Shown piece after piece: positions 16,499-24,796 of a stretch of 35,493 nucleotides of DNA. Below the pieces are notes generated by a model. It was not told where the DNA came from, did not search any database, and was given only the letters and a program-made list of their open reading frames with translations. Within the stretch, counting starts at the first letter, position 1. The number at the start of each line of letters is the position of its first letter. The stretch is from Candidatus Zhuqueibacterota bacterium (GTDB lineage: Bacteria > Zhuqueibacterota > Zhuqueibacteria > Residuimicrobiales > Krinioviventaceae), in the NCBI GenBank assembly GCA_016928775.1, contig JAFGKD010000003.1:1-35493 (forward strand), in the 5' to 3' direction. Position numbers and translations under genes: made by a program.

Positions 16499-17662
16499 AT
16501 GGCATTTTTAAAACAAAACTGGCTTTATGTCGCCTATGTTGTCTGTATCATAATCGCGGCAATCGTTATTCAGCGACTCATCCGAGCTGCGGTGCAAAAA
16601 CTTTATAAAAAAAAAGAACAGGATGGCGTGTCGCCCAATGTGAAACTCTTGATGGGTGTTTTTAACTGGCTGCTGTTTATCGTGGCGTTGCTTTCCTGTT
16701 TTTACATTATTCCACCCGCCCGAAATGTGCTGACAACGGATTTTCGCTATTTTCTCATCATCGTCGCGATCATCATACTCACAGTGTTTGTGCAGCGTCT
16801 CGTTCGATTTGCTTTGGGTCAATACCTGCAAAAATCAGCAGAAAATCTCAAAGTCGATCCCACCGCATTCAGTTTTATCAAAAATGCCCTGAATGCGATC
16901 ATTTTTTTCATCGCGATTTTTTTTATTTTTTACTCGATTCCCGCCTTTCGCGCGCTTGGCACCACGTTGTTGGCGAGCGCTGGTATTGTCGCCGCGGTCG
17001 CTGCGTTTGCATCTCAGCATGCCCTGGCAAATATTGTCAGCGGTATCTTTATCGTCATCTTTAAGCCGTTTCGAGTCGATGATATCATCAAAATAGGCAC
17101 AGACATTTTGGGAAAAGTCGAGGACATTACCTTGCGACACACGGTCATTCGAAATTTTGAAAACCGCCGCGTCATCATTCCGAATTCGACCATCAGCTCT
17201 GATGTCATTATTAATTCCAATCTTGTAGAAGAAAAAATCTGCGTCCACCTGGAAATAGGCATCAGTTACGATTCAGATATCAATAAAGCGATGCACATCA
17301 TGCGAACGTTGGCCGAAAAGCATTCCATGTGCATCGATAACCGCGATGAGGAGAAAAAAGCCAAGAATAAACCCATCGTCGTTGTTCGGGTGATCGCCCT
17401 GGCCGATTTCTCCGTCAACCTGCGCGCCTGGGTATGGGCGCAAAATGCCGACGACGCTTTTGTGATGAAATGCGATCTGCTCAAACAGACAAAAGAAGAA
17501 TTTGATCGCCAGGGAATCGAGATTCCGTTCCCGCATCGCACACTGGTCTATAAAAAAGATGTATTGGAAGAGCGCGCGCAAATCGTGGCCAGACTGGAGC
17601 AAGAAAACAAACTCAAACCACCGCAGAGTGCCAAAGAGGTGGATGACATTGCAACCGATTAA
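16499..17662 (+). CDS. MscS-family mechanosensitive ion channel
   Basis: 387 residues. Hydrophobic segments at about 5-27, 50-70 and 80-103 and a fourth near 130-150 precede the pore helix GTTLLASAGIVAAVAAFASQ, rich in the Gly/Ala pairs that line the MscS pore. The beta-domain follows (FKPFRVDDIIKIG, GKVEDITLRHTVIRN, RRVIIPNSTI), then the C-terminal alpha/beta domain. MscS channels open on membrane tension in hypo-osmotic shock and release small solutes. The gene starts one base after the ATP-grasp/M20 stop and ends 12 bases before the second GGT, so co-translation is very likely. The context suggests it releases or senses a solute handled by this operon (inference). Confidence 0.93.
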   Translation: MAFLKQNWLYVAYVVCIIIAAIVIQRLIRAAVQKLYKKKEQDGVSPNVKLLMGVFNWLLFIVALLSCFYIIPPARNVLTTDFRYFLIIVAIIILTVFVQRLVRFALGQYLQKSAENLKVDPTAFSFIKNALNAIIFFIAIFFIFYSIPAFRALGTTLLASAGIVAAVAAFASQHALANIVSGIFIVIFKPFRVDDIIKIGTDILGKVEDITLRHTVIRNFENRRVIIPNSTISSDVIINSNLVEEKICVHLEIGISYDSDINKAMHIMRTLAEKHSMCIDNRDEEKKAKNKPIVVVRVIALADFSVNLRAWVWAQNADDAFVMKCDLLKQTKEEFDRQGIEIPFPHRTLVYKKDVLEERAQIVARLEQENKLKPPQSAKEVDDIATD

Positions 17663-17674
17663 TGGACCCGCGAT

Positions 17675-19312
17675 ATGCCCATAGACTTTAAAGCCATCGA
17701 AGCCCGTTTTATACCAACCGACGACGGGAGATGCACCTTTTCGCCGAATGGCATTGTTGCATCTCAATCATCGCACGCCAGCGAAGCAGGTGCTGAAATT
17801 TTGCGGGCCGGAGGAAATGCCGTCGATGCAGCGATAGCGGCAGCATTTACCGCCGGCGTGACGGAACCGCAAGCCAGCGGACTCGGCGGGCAAACCATGA
17901 TGCTCATTTTTTTCGAAAACAAGGTGATTGCGGTGGACGGCTCATCGAGAGCGCCGTCGCTGGCGCATGTGAGCGCTGTCTACAAGCGCGATCGCTCCAC
18001 CGGCTATCGCGCGACCACAGTGCCTAGCACGCCGGCAACGTTGTGGTACATTCAGGACCGCTACGGGCAGCTGCCCTGGGCACAGGTTGTTGAGCCGGCC
18101 ATTGCCCTGGCACAGCATGGATATCACATCACTCCCCTGCAAAACCAGCTCCTGACCCGTGAACGAGACAATTTTTTCAATGTAGACTCTCACTCTGGTG
18201 CAAACTATTTTTTAAAAGAGGGCGAACCATATTTATCCGGTGATATTTTCAAACAGCCCGACCTGGCCAACACCTTGCAAAGAATTGCTGAAAACGGGAT
18301 TGAGGAATTTTATCGTGGCACTATTGCGCGACAAATAGATGCGGACATGCGCGAAAACGGCGGCCTTTTGCGTATGGACGATCTGGCGCTCATCCCCTTT
18401 CCGATAGAACGCGAACCACTGGTCCGGTCGTTTCGCGGCCTGGATGTTTACACCATGCCGCCGCCGGGTTCGGGACGTTCTCTGCTCTTCGCCTTGATGA
18501 TGCTCGATCTGCTGCCGCAGCAGGTTGAAATGAACGATCCACTAAAAGAATATCTGCTCTTTATACACATCTTGCGTAAAACATTTTTGGAACGCTCGGA
18601 TCGGCCATTTGACCCCAATTTTTTTCGCCAGACTGAAGATGAGCAGGACATGCTCGATCCGCTGTATGCGCGCGAAAGTCTGCTCGACATTCTAAAGGAC
18701 GTGGACAAATCGGTCCTGCCATTCGTACCGACCGAGGATGAGTTGACCGGCGAAACCACGCATCTGTCCATTATTGACCGGGATGGTATGGCCGTCAGTC
18801 TAACCCAGTCCATTGAGCGAGTCTACGGCAGCAAAGCCGCGGCAGATGGTCTCGGTTTCCTGTACAATAACTATCTATTTGATTTTGAGTATACACTCCC
18901 CGAGCATCCTTTTTATCTGCGACCCAATGCTGTGCCCTGGGCGACTGTGGCGCCAACGATGGTTTTTAATGGTGACGATTTATGGATGGTGCTCGGCAGC
19001 CCGGGTAGCGAACGCATTATTTCAACCCTGGCGCGTTTTCTTCTCAACATGATCGACAATAAAATGTCCTTGGCTGAAGCCATGATGGCGCCGCGATTAC
19101 ATTGTTCTCTCGGCGGACGCGTCAGTCTGGAAGCAGGGCGTCTACCGGAAAGCCTTCTTCCGTTTCTCGAATACAAAGGCTTTAGAATTGATAAACGGGA
19201 AGATTATGCTTTTTACCTCGGTTGCGTACAGGCTGTTCTGAAAAAACACGACGGCAGCGGCTTTCAGGGTGTAGCAGATGTCCGACGGGATGGTTCGGCT
19301 GTTGGAGTTTGA
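17675..19312 (+). CDS. Gamma-glutamyltransferase family protein 2
   Basis: 545 residues, ATG at 17675. Same family as the gene at 12680 but clearly diverged. The nucleophile is the first Thr of ETTHLSIID (Thr361), DGSSRAP holds the substrate-binding Arg, and GSPGSERI forms the oxyanion loop. The LNNQMDDF position reads YNNYLFDF, so one acidic residue is kept, unlike paralogue 1. No signal peptide is visible, suggesting a cytoplasmic enzyme that makes or cleaves gamma-glutamyl bonds, or acts on a related acyl amide. Its TGA is followed directly by the ATG of the next gene. Having two intact GGT paralogues in one operon suggests either a heteromeric enzyme or two substrates. Confidence 0.92.
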   Translation: MPIDFKAIEARFIPTDDGRCTFSPNGIVASQSSHASEAGAEILRAGGNAVDAAIAAAFTAGVTEPQASGLGGQTMMLIFFENKVIAVDGSSRAPSLAHVSAVYKRDRSTGYRATTVPSTPATLWYIQDRYGQLPWAQVVEPAIALAQHGYHITPLQNQLLTRERDNFFNVDSHSGANYFLKEGEPYLSGDIFKQPDLANTLQRIAENGIEEFYRGTIARQIDADMRENGGLLRMDDLALIPFPIEREPLVRSFRGLDVYTMPPPGSGRSLLFALMMLDLLPQQVEMNDPLKEYLLFIHILRKTFLERSDRPFDPNFFRQTEDEQDMLDPLYARESLLDILKDVDKSVLPFVPTEDELTGETTHLSIIDRDGMAVSLTQSIERVYGSKAAADGLGFLYNNYLFDFEYTLPEHPFYLRPNAVPWATVAPTMVFNGDDLWMVLGSPGSERIISTLARFLLNMIDNKMSLAEAMMAPRLHCSLGGRVSLEAGRLPESLLPFLEYKGFRIDKREDYAFYLGCVQAVLKKHDGSGFQGVADVRRDGSAVGV

Positions 19313-20122
19313 ATGAAACATCGACCACTGCCATTTCTCATCTCCATCCCGCACGGCGGCACAAAAATCCCGCCGGAGCTCGCTGATCGTGTCATCATCA
19401 CGCCGCACGATCTATTTGATGATTCCGATGCTTTCACCCGGGAAATGTATGATGTTGATGATCTGGTTGTTCACGTGATCAAAGCCGATATTGCGCGCGC
19501 CTTTGTTGATGTAAGCCGTGCCCCGAACCAGATGCCACCGGAATTTCCGGACGGACTTTTTAAAAGCTGCACCTGTCTGCTCAAACCGATCTATGCCGAA
19601 AACGAACATCCCGGCGAGGCAGTGCGTCGTCAGCTCATCAGTCGCTATTATGAATCCTATCATAAAGAAATTAAAAAATGGTGTCACGATCCGCGTATCA
19701 GGCTCGGCCTGGACTGCCACTCCATGCTGCCGGTGGCACCACCTGTTGCTCCTGATGCAGGCCAAAAACGTCCTCTCATCAATCTCGGCAATTTGAATGG
19801 CAAGTCCTGCCCTGAAAAGATTGTCAGTGCGTTAGCCGACAGTTTTTGCGCTGTGTTTGATTTTTCCACACAAGAGGTCTGCATCAATTATCCATTCAAA
19901 GGGGGCTACATCACGCAAAAATATGCTCATCATCCAATTCCCTGGATTCAAATTGAGATGAATCGTATATTGTATTTAAACGACAAGTGGTTTAATCGCG
20001 AATTGCTGCAGATGGATCGCACGCGACTGACAGAAATACATACATTATTTGCACATGTGTTGGAGGAATTCCATCAGCGGCTCGGTTATATACAGGAGGA
20101 GACAGGAGATGGCCGAGGCTAA
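19313..20122 (+). CDS. N-formylglutamate amidohydrolase family protein 1
   Basis: 269 residues, starting on the base after the previous stop and overlapping the next gene by 14 bases. FGase family (PF05013; phosphorylase/hydrolase-like fold of zinc amidohydrolases). SIPHGGTKIP (11-20) gives the first metal motif, DVSRAPNQ (66-73) the substrate Arg, and GLDCHSM (132-138) the Asp-His pair. The name-giving enzyme ends histidine breakdown by splitting N-formylglutamate to formate and glutamate, but no hut gene is near, so here it more likely cleaves another N-acyl glutamate or peptide. No signal peptide. Confidence in the family is high; the substrate is unknown. Confidence 0.9.
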   Translation: MKHRPLPFLISIPHGGTKIPPELADRVIITPHDLFDDSDAFTREMYDVDDLVVHVIKADIARAFVDVSRAPNQMPPEFPDGLFKSCTCLLKPIYAENEHPGEAVRRQLISRYYESYHKEIKKWCHDPRIRLGLDCHSMLPVAPPVAPDAGQKRPLINLGNLNGKSCPEKIVSALADSFCAVFDFSTQEVCINYPFKGGYITQKYAHHPIPWIQIEMNRILYLNDKWFNRELLQMDRTRLTEIHTLFAHVLEEFHQRLGYIQEETGDGRG

Positions 20123-22271
20123 GAAAACCGGTTTGCAAAAGTTCTTCTCTTCATCATCAAAACCGCGGGTGCGAAAGTTCAGCACATTCGCCGGAGTATT
20201 CACGCCGGATGTTCTGACTATCCTGGGCGTCATCATGTACCTGCGCCTCGGCTGGGTTGTGGGAAACGCCGGTTTTTTGGGCGCTGTGGCCATTATCTTG
20301 CTGGCAAAATCGGTCACGATCTTCACCGGTTTGTCCATGTCCTCCATCACCACAAACATTCGTATCGGTGCTGGTGGTGCCTATTCGATTATTTCCAAAT
20401 CACTCGGACTCGAAGCGGGTGGCAGTATTGGTATTCCGCTGTACATCGCACAGACCTTGTCGGCGGCATTGTATATCATCGGTTTTACCGAAAGCTGGCT
20501 GCGGGTTTTTCCAGATCATCCCTATCTTCTCGTCGCTGCCACGGCCTGGCTGGTACTGTTGACCATCTCCTATATCAGTGCCAGTTTCGCGATCAAAATA
20601 CAGTATATTATTATGACCATCATCGGGCTTTCGCTGGTATCGTTTTTTCTCTCGCCGGCCAAGCCCGTCGCAGATTTTGTATTGATCGGAAAATTCACAG
20701 ACGCCGGTTTTTGGCAGGTTTTCGCAATCTTTTTCCCGGCTGTCACCGGCATCATGGCCGGTGCCAACATGTCAGGGGATCTGCTCAATCCGCGCAAGGC
20801 GATACCCAGGGGCACCATGTTATCGATTTTGATCACAATGGTGATTTACATTTCTCTGGCCTATATGGCGGCGCGTATCGCAACGTCGATCGAATTGCGC
20901 GACAACCAAATGATCATGGTGGATAAAGCGCTGTTTGGACCGGCTGTGATTGCCGGCATTATGGGAGCAACGTTTTCCTCGGCATTGGGCAGCATGTTGG
21001 GGGCTCCGAGAATCCTGCAGGCATTGGCCGAGCAGGAGACCGTACCGTTGGCGAAATTTTTTGCCAGGAAAACGAAAAATAATGAGCCCAGAAATGCGAT
21101 CATTTTTTCCGGATGCATCATCATTTTAGCCCTTGTGCTCGGCAATCTGGACTTTTTGGCGTCGCTCATCACAATGTTTTTTCTGATCACCTACGGGATG
21201 CTGAATCTTGTCGTTTTTATTCAGCAAAGCATGAAGATCATCAGTTTTCGCCCCACATTCAAAGTGCCGCGCATCGTGCCCTTTCTTGGCGCCATTGGCT
21301 GCCTGCTCATCATGTTTCTCATCAACGCGCTCTTTAGTATTATCGCTTTGATCATTATCGTTTTTATATATATCGGGCTGGAGCGCAGGGGACTGAAATC
21401 GAATTGGGGCGATATCCGCGGGGGTATGTTTCTTGCCATTGCCGAGCGTTTTTCCCGCATGGCGATGAAATTCCCGCGCCACCAAATCACCTGGAAGCCG
21501 GATTTACTTGTGCCCATTGATGATCCCAAAATCTGGAGCGGGCCGCTGCTGTTTATCAAAAGCATCACCTATCCTGCCGGTAGTTTGTTCGCTTTTACAG
21601 TGCAGCTCAGGGAGCCGGAGTCTTTTCATCGCGATTTGGATGACCTGTTGCAGCCGATCAAAAACCAGGGAATTTTGGTCACCAGCTCGGTCATTGAAGA
21701 TCGCAAGTTTTTACATGGAGCTCGACTGGTTTTGCAAACACTCAAGGCTGGCATGTTTCAGCCGAATATTCTGTTTCTCACGCTCAGCAACGACCGTGAC
21801 TCGGATCGGGATATTCAGGAGCTGGTGCGAGAAGCGCAACGTTTTGAAATGGGAACGCTCATACTACGGCAACATCCGCGTATGGCTTTTGGAATGCAGC
21901 AAAGCATCAATCTATGGTTGCGCGATAAAAGTCCAAACTGGCATCTCGCCATGTTGATTGCGCTGCAATTGCAGCTCAACTGTGATGGCAAGATCAACCT
22001 CGTTACAGCCACACCCAATGCACATGACAAGGAGAGGTTGACCGATTTTCTCGACAGATTGAATGACCAGGCGCGTCTGCCGTCGCTTACAGAATTTCAT
22101 GTGATCATCGATGATTTTAATGATGCCTTGAAGGCCGCTCCCCGCGTTGATATCAATATCTTTGGCCTCAGCGACACGCTCGATTTTAAATTCATGCGCA
22201 ACGCCAGCGAATGGACAAGATCGTCCTGCTTGTTTGTCTGTGATTCCGGACGAGAAAATGCATTGGTGTGA
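20109..22271 (+). CDS. SLC12-type cation-chloride cotransporter (APC superfamily)
   Basis: 720 residues. The ATG at 20109 is preferred to an upstream alternative at 20049, because GGAGG lies nine bases before it and the protein then begins like its relatives. The core has about 12 membrane segments (roughly residues 35-430); FTPDVLTILGVIMYLRLGWVVG is the characteristic first helix of Na-K-Cl/K-Cl cotransporters, followed by the SITTN...GGAYSIISKSLG stretch. A ~270-residue cytoplasmic C-terminal domain follows, as in the SLC12 family. Likely ions are K+ and Cl-, with Na+ possible. It is the last gene of the operon and ends 19 bases before a convergent gene. With MscS in the same operon, it points to ion or volume homeostasis. 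Confidence 0.9.
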   Translation: MAEAKKTGLQKFFSSSSKPRVRKFSTFAGVFTPDVLTILGVIMYLRLGWVVGNAGFLGAVAIILLAKSVTIFTGLSMSSITTNIRIGAGGAYSIISKSLGLEAGGSIGIPLYIAQTLSAALYIIGFTESWLRVFPDHPYLLVAATAWLVLLTISYISASFAIKIQYIIMTIIGLSLVSFFLSPAKPVADFVLIGKFTDAGFWQVFAIFFPAVTGIMAGANMSGDLLNPRKAIPRGTMLSILITMVIYISLAYMAARIATSIELRDNQMIMVDKALFGPAVIAGIMGATFSSALGSMLGAPRILQALAEQETVPLAKFFARKTKNNEPRNAIIFSGCIIILALVLGNLDFLASLITMFFLITYGMLNLVVFIQQSMKIISFRPTFKVPRIVPFLGAIGCLLIMFLINALFSIIALIIIVFIYIGLERRGLKSNWGDIRGGMFLAIAERFSRMAMKFPRHQITWKPDLLVPIDDPKIWSGPLLFIKSITYPAGSLFAFTVQLREPESFHRDLDDLLQPIKNQGILVTSSVIEDRKFLHGARLVLQTLKAGMFQPNILFLTLSNDRDSDRDIQELVREAQRFEMGTLILRQHPRMAFGMQQSINLWLRDKSPNWHLAMLIALQLQLNCDGKINLVTATPNAHDKERLTDFLDRLNDQARLPSLTEFHVIIDDFNDALKAAPRVDINIFGLSDTLDFKFMRNASEWTRSSCLFVCDSGRENALV

Positions 22272-22290
22272 AGGTTGTGCCTCGCAAGCT

Positions 22291-23889
22291 CTATTTTTCT
22301 CTGCATAAATAGAGTGCCGTTATATCATCGCTCTGCGGTGCCCCATGAGTGAACCTTTTGACATCGTCTATCAAGCCGTTGATAAATTCCTGTGCGCCGA
22401 GTTCGCCGTGTTCTTTAAAAAAGTCTGTTAGCGTATCGTCTCCGTACATAGTGCCCTGACGATTGTCTGCCTCCGGTATGCCATCCGTATAAATAAGAAT
22501 CCGTTGACCTGATTCCAGAAAAACCGTTTCACTCTCCATGGGGATATCAAATCCCAGCATGCCCAGTATAATACCACCGGCATTCAATTTAACACACGAC
22601 TTTTCTCTGGTCGATATAAACGCCGGATTGTGTCCGGCACTGATATATTCAATCTTCCCGGTTGCCGGTTCCAAGAGTGCGAAAAAGGCAGTGATAAATT
22701 TGTTGGCTGGTGAGGCAGTATAAATCACCTTGTTCAGTTTCTGCACGAACTCGCGGAGAGTGAAATTGCTATTTAAAAGCGAATAAAGAGAGGCATGAAA
22801 ACTGTTGACCAACAACGACGCAGGAATGCCGTGCCCTGTCACATCAGCGACAACAAGTGCGTAGCGGCCATCGTCAAGCGGAAGACAATCGTAATAATCT
22901 CCTCCTATCTCAGTGGATGGAATATTAATACCCGCGATATTATAGTTCTCTATTGCGGGTAATTGCTTCGGCAAGAGTGTCTGTTGTACCTCCCTGGCAA
23001 CAGCAACTTCCTGTTCCATGCGCAGTTTTTCCACTGCCTGGCGGCCAAGTTCACGATTTTCCAAAGCAACATGTACTTGTCGGGATAATGATTCCAGCAA
23101 CAGCTCGTCCGTCATTTCAAAATCAATGGTGCCATGGCGACTTTCTTTATCAAAAATTTCAAACGTATAAGAGGTTCGTCGAAATGTAAAGGTAGTTGAA
23201 AGGATAGATGTGTAATTTTTAAAATCTCTGCTTACAAATCCTTTTGGAAAATAGAGATAACGTGTTCGATTTCTTTTTATAATTTTGACACGTCCGCGTG
23301 CGGCATTTGTCATGGCGACAGCCTGTTCGAGTCCATGCGATAAAATAGCGCCATCTCGTTTTAAACGGGTGATTTTAATGCCGGCATCGACCAGGCTATT
23401 TAGTTGAACGATCCGATGATTGAGGGAAAAGATCAGGTCTTTTTCCTTTTTCTGCATACAATAGGCCTGATAGGCGTTGGCAAGGAGCTGGGCGAACATT
23501 TGAAGGGAGAGTTTTTCGAAATCTGAATAGCTCGTCTTGTTCAGTTTCCGGCCGAGCAGCACCACAAATTGAGCGGATTCCGCGACCGGGAGGCTGAAAG
23601 CGAGAGGATAGTCACCCTTGTTTTCATAAATGAAAAAGGTGTCTTTTATGGAAAGCTGCTGAAGCAGTGCAAACGCTTGCGAGTTTTTCACGTATGCGTC
23701 GTGCCACTCATCTTGATCATGTTCCCGGAAAAACAGATTAACATCCGCTGTCATAAAATTGCCGGACAATAGATGCGCGAACTGCTTGGCGAGTTCCGGC
23801 ATTGAATGTTGTTTGTAAAGTTCCTCAAATCCCTCTTGAATGGAATCCAGGTGTATGGAGAGTCGTCCGGTGAGTGTCGAATAGTCCAT
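22291..23889 (-). CDS. RsbU-like PP2C (SpoIIE) phosphatase
   Basis: 532 residues. Residues 1 to about 290 are a sensor region, with a probable GAF-like part (FFIYENKGDYPLAFSLPV, FVVLLGRKLNKTSYSDFEKL); then a short coiled coil with EQEVAREVQQTLLPKQLP-like wording, and the SpoIIE domain from about 315 with EIGGDYYDC (metal Asp, about 328-334), VADVTGHGIPASL (about 345-357), SAGHNP and YTDGIPEA. Such enzymes dephosphorylate a STAS anti-anti-sigma protein. The STAS gene lies 12 bases upstream, so the pairing is direct. No membrane segment, therefore cytoplasmic. Confidence 0.92.
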   Translation of the reverse strand: MDYSTLTGRLSIHLDSIQEGFEELYKQHSMPELAKQFAHLLSGNFMTADVNLFFREHDQDEWHDAYVKNSQAFALLQQLSIKDTFFIYENKGDYPLAFSLPVAESAQFVVLLGRKLNKTSYSDFEKLSLQMFAQLLANAYQAYCMQKKEKDLIFSLNHRIVQLNSLVDAGIKITRLKRDGAILSHGLEQAVAMTNAARGRVKIIKRNRTRYLYFPKGFVSRDFKNYTSILSTTFTFRRTSYTFEIFDKESRHGTIDFEMTDELLLESLSRQVHVALENRELGRQAVEKLRMEQEVAVAREVQQTLLPKQLPAIENYNIAGINIPSTEIGGDYYDCLPLDDGRYALVVADVTGHGIPASLLVNSFHASLYSLLNSNFTLREFVQKLNKVIYTASPANKFITAFFALLEPATGKIEYISAGHNPAFISTREKSCVKLNAGGIILGMLGFDIPMESETVFLESGQRILIYTDGIPEADNRQGTMYGDDTLTDFFKEHGELGAQEFINGLIDDVKRFTHGAPQSDDITALYLCREK

Positions 23890-23901
23890 AGTCCAGCGTC
23901 A

Positions 23902-24252
23902 CTATTCGCCCATTTTTGCAATGGCTGTTTCTTCCGTTGCAGCGTGTTCAGCAAAATGGAATAGTCCCATAATTGAAAAAGTTTTTTCGATCGCTGGTTC
24001 GAGATTGGTAAAGACCAGCTTGCCCTTTTTATCCATCAATTTTTCAATGATTTCAAGCAAGTATGAAATACCAATAGAATTGACTACTTTCGATTCAGCC
24101 AGATTGATGACGATTTTGGTCAAACCATGGTCAAAGCCCTCATTAAAGCACTTTACAATTTCTTTGCCCCCCATATTGTTGACGTAGCCGAATGTTCGAA
24201 TCACAAGACAATCGTCTTGGACAACTGAGTCTAAATGAAAATCCGTACTCAT
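23902..24252 (-). CDS. STAS-domain anti-sigma-factor antagonist
   Basis: 116 residues, the normal length of an RsbV/SpoIIAA-type protein. Strand-helix pattern with KIVINLAESKVVNSIGISYL; Ser59 in NSIG is the expected phosphorylation site (the usual preceding Asp is Asn). In partner switching the unphosphorylated form captures the kinase and frees its client. It sits between the kinase (10 bases upstream) and the phosphatase (12 bases downstream). Confidence 0.93.
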   Translation of the reverse strand: MSTDFHLDSVVQDDCLVIRTFGYVNNMGGKEIVKCFNEGFDHGLTKIVINLAESKVVNSIGISYLLEIIEKLMDKKGKLVFTNLEPAIEKTFSIMGLFHFAEHAATEETAIAKMGE

Positions 24253-24262
24253 ACTCTCAATC

Positions 24263-24679
24263 CTATGCTAAATTTTTTATCAGCGTTATCTTTGTACCAT
24301 GTTCATCGGATTCGATCGTGATATCGTCAGACATGGTTCGCATTAGTTTTAATCCCCAGCCACGTTTTTTGTTTGTTCCCAGTTTTTTCTCGATGATCGG
24401 CTCTTCCACGCTGTCGGGCTGAAATCCTTTGCCATAATCCTGGACAAAAATGATCAGCCGTTTTTTTGTCATCGTAAAAACAATGTCCACTGGCAACTCA
24501 TCCACGCCGGCATGCTCCAGCGCATTGATAATTGCTTCTGTCGCTAATATTTTGGCTTCGCCAATTTTATCATCGGAAATTCCGAGGTGACTGGCCAGGC
24601 GTTGCAGGCCTTCCAGCGCTACCAGTTCAATATCCGGGATTTTTGGCAGGCTGATTTTTAATTCTACAGATTCGCTCAT
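24263..24679 (-). CDS. RsbW-like serine kinase / anti-sigma factor (GHKL ATPase)
   Basis: 138 residues from the ATG at 24679, chosen because GGGAA lies before it and the longer open frame to 24754 adds an unlike N-terminus. HATPase_c_2 fold: the N-box EAIINALEHAG with the Mg-binding Asn, DYGKGF as G1 box and GWGLKLM as G2 box. It phosphorylates the STAS protein encoded next to it and, when free, binds a client. No sigma factor gene lies in the window, so the client is unknown. Confidence 0.93.
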   Translation of the reverse strand: MSESVELKISLPKIPDIELVALEGLQRLASHLGISDDKIGEAKILATEAIINALEHAGVDELPVDIVFTMTKKRLIIFVQDYGKGFQPDSVEEPIIEKKLGTNKKRGWGLKLMRTMSDDITIESDEHGTKITLIKNLA

Positions 24680-24796
24680 ATCTGTTTCCCAGGGTGTTGT
24701 TGCTCGGGTGACATTGTTCAATGAAAAACACAACAAAAGATAGCACAATTCCAAAAATCAACAATACTTTATTTAAAAGCAGGATTTCTGTGACGA

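Noticed and set aside
19313..20122. Histidine-degradation (hut) function for the FGase-family gene
   Set aside because: No hutH, hutU, hutI or hutF in the window; the operon context points to other amides.
22272..22320. Bidirectional terminator between the converging operons
   Set aside because: CTCTATTT/AAATAGAG can pair, but it lies within the end of the phosphatase gene, is AT-rich and lacks a proper T-run, so support is too weak.
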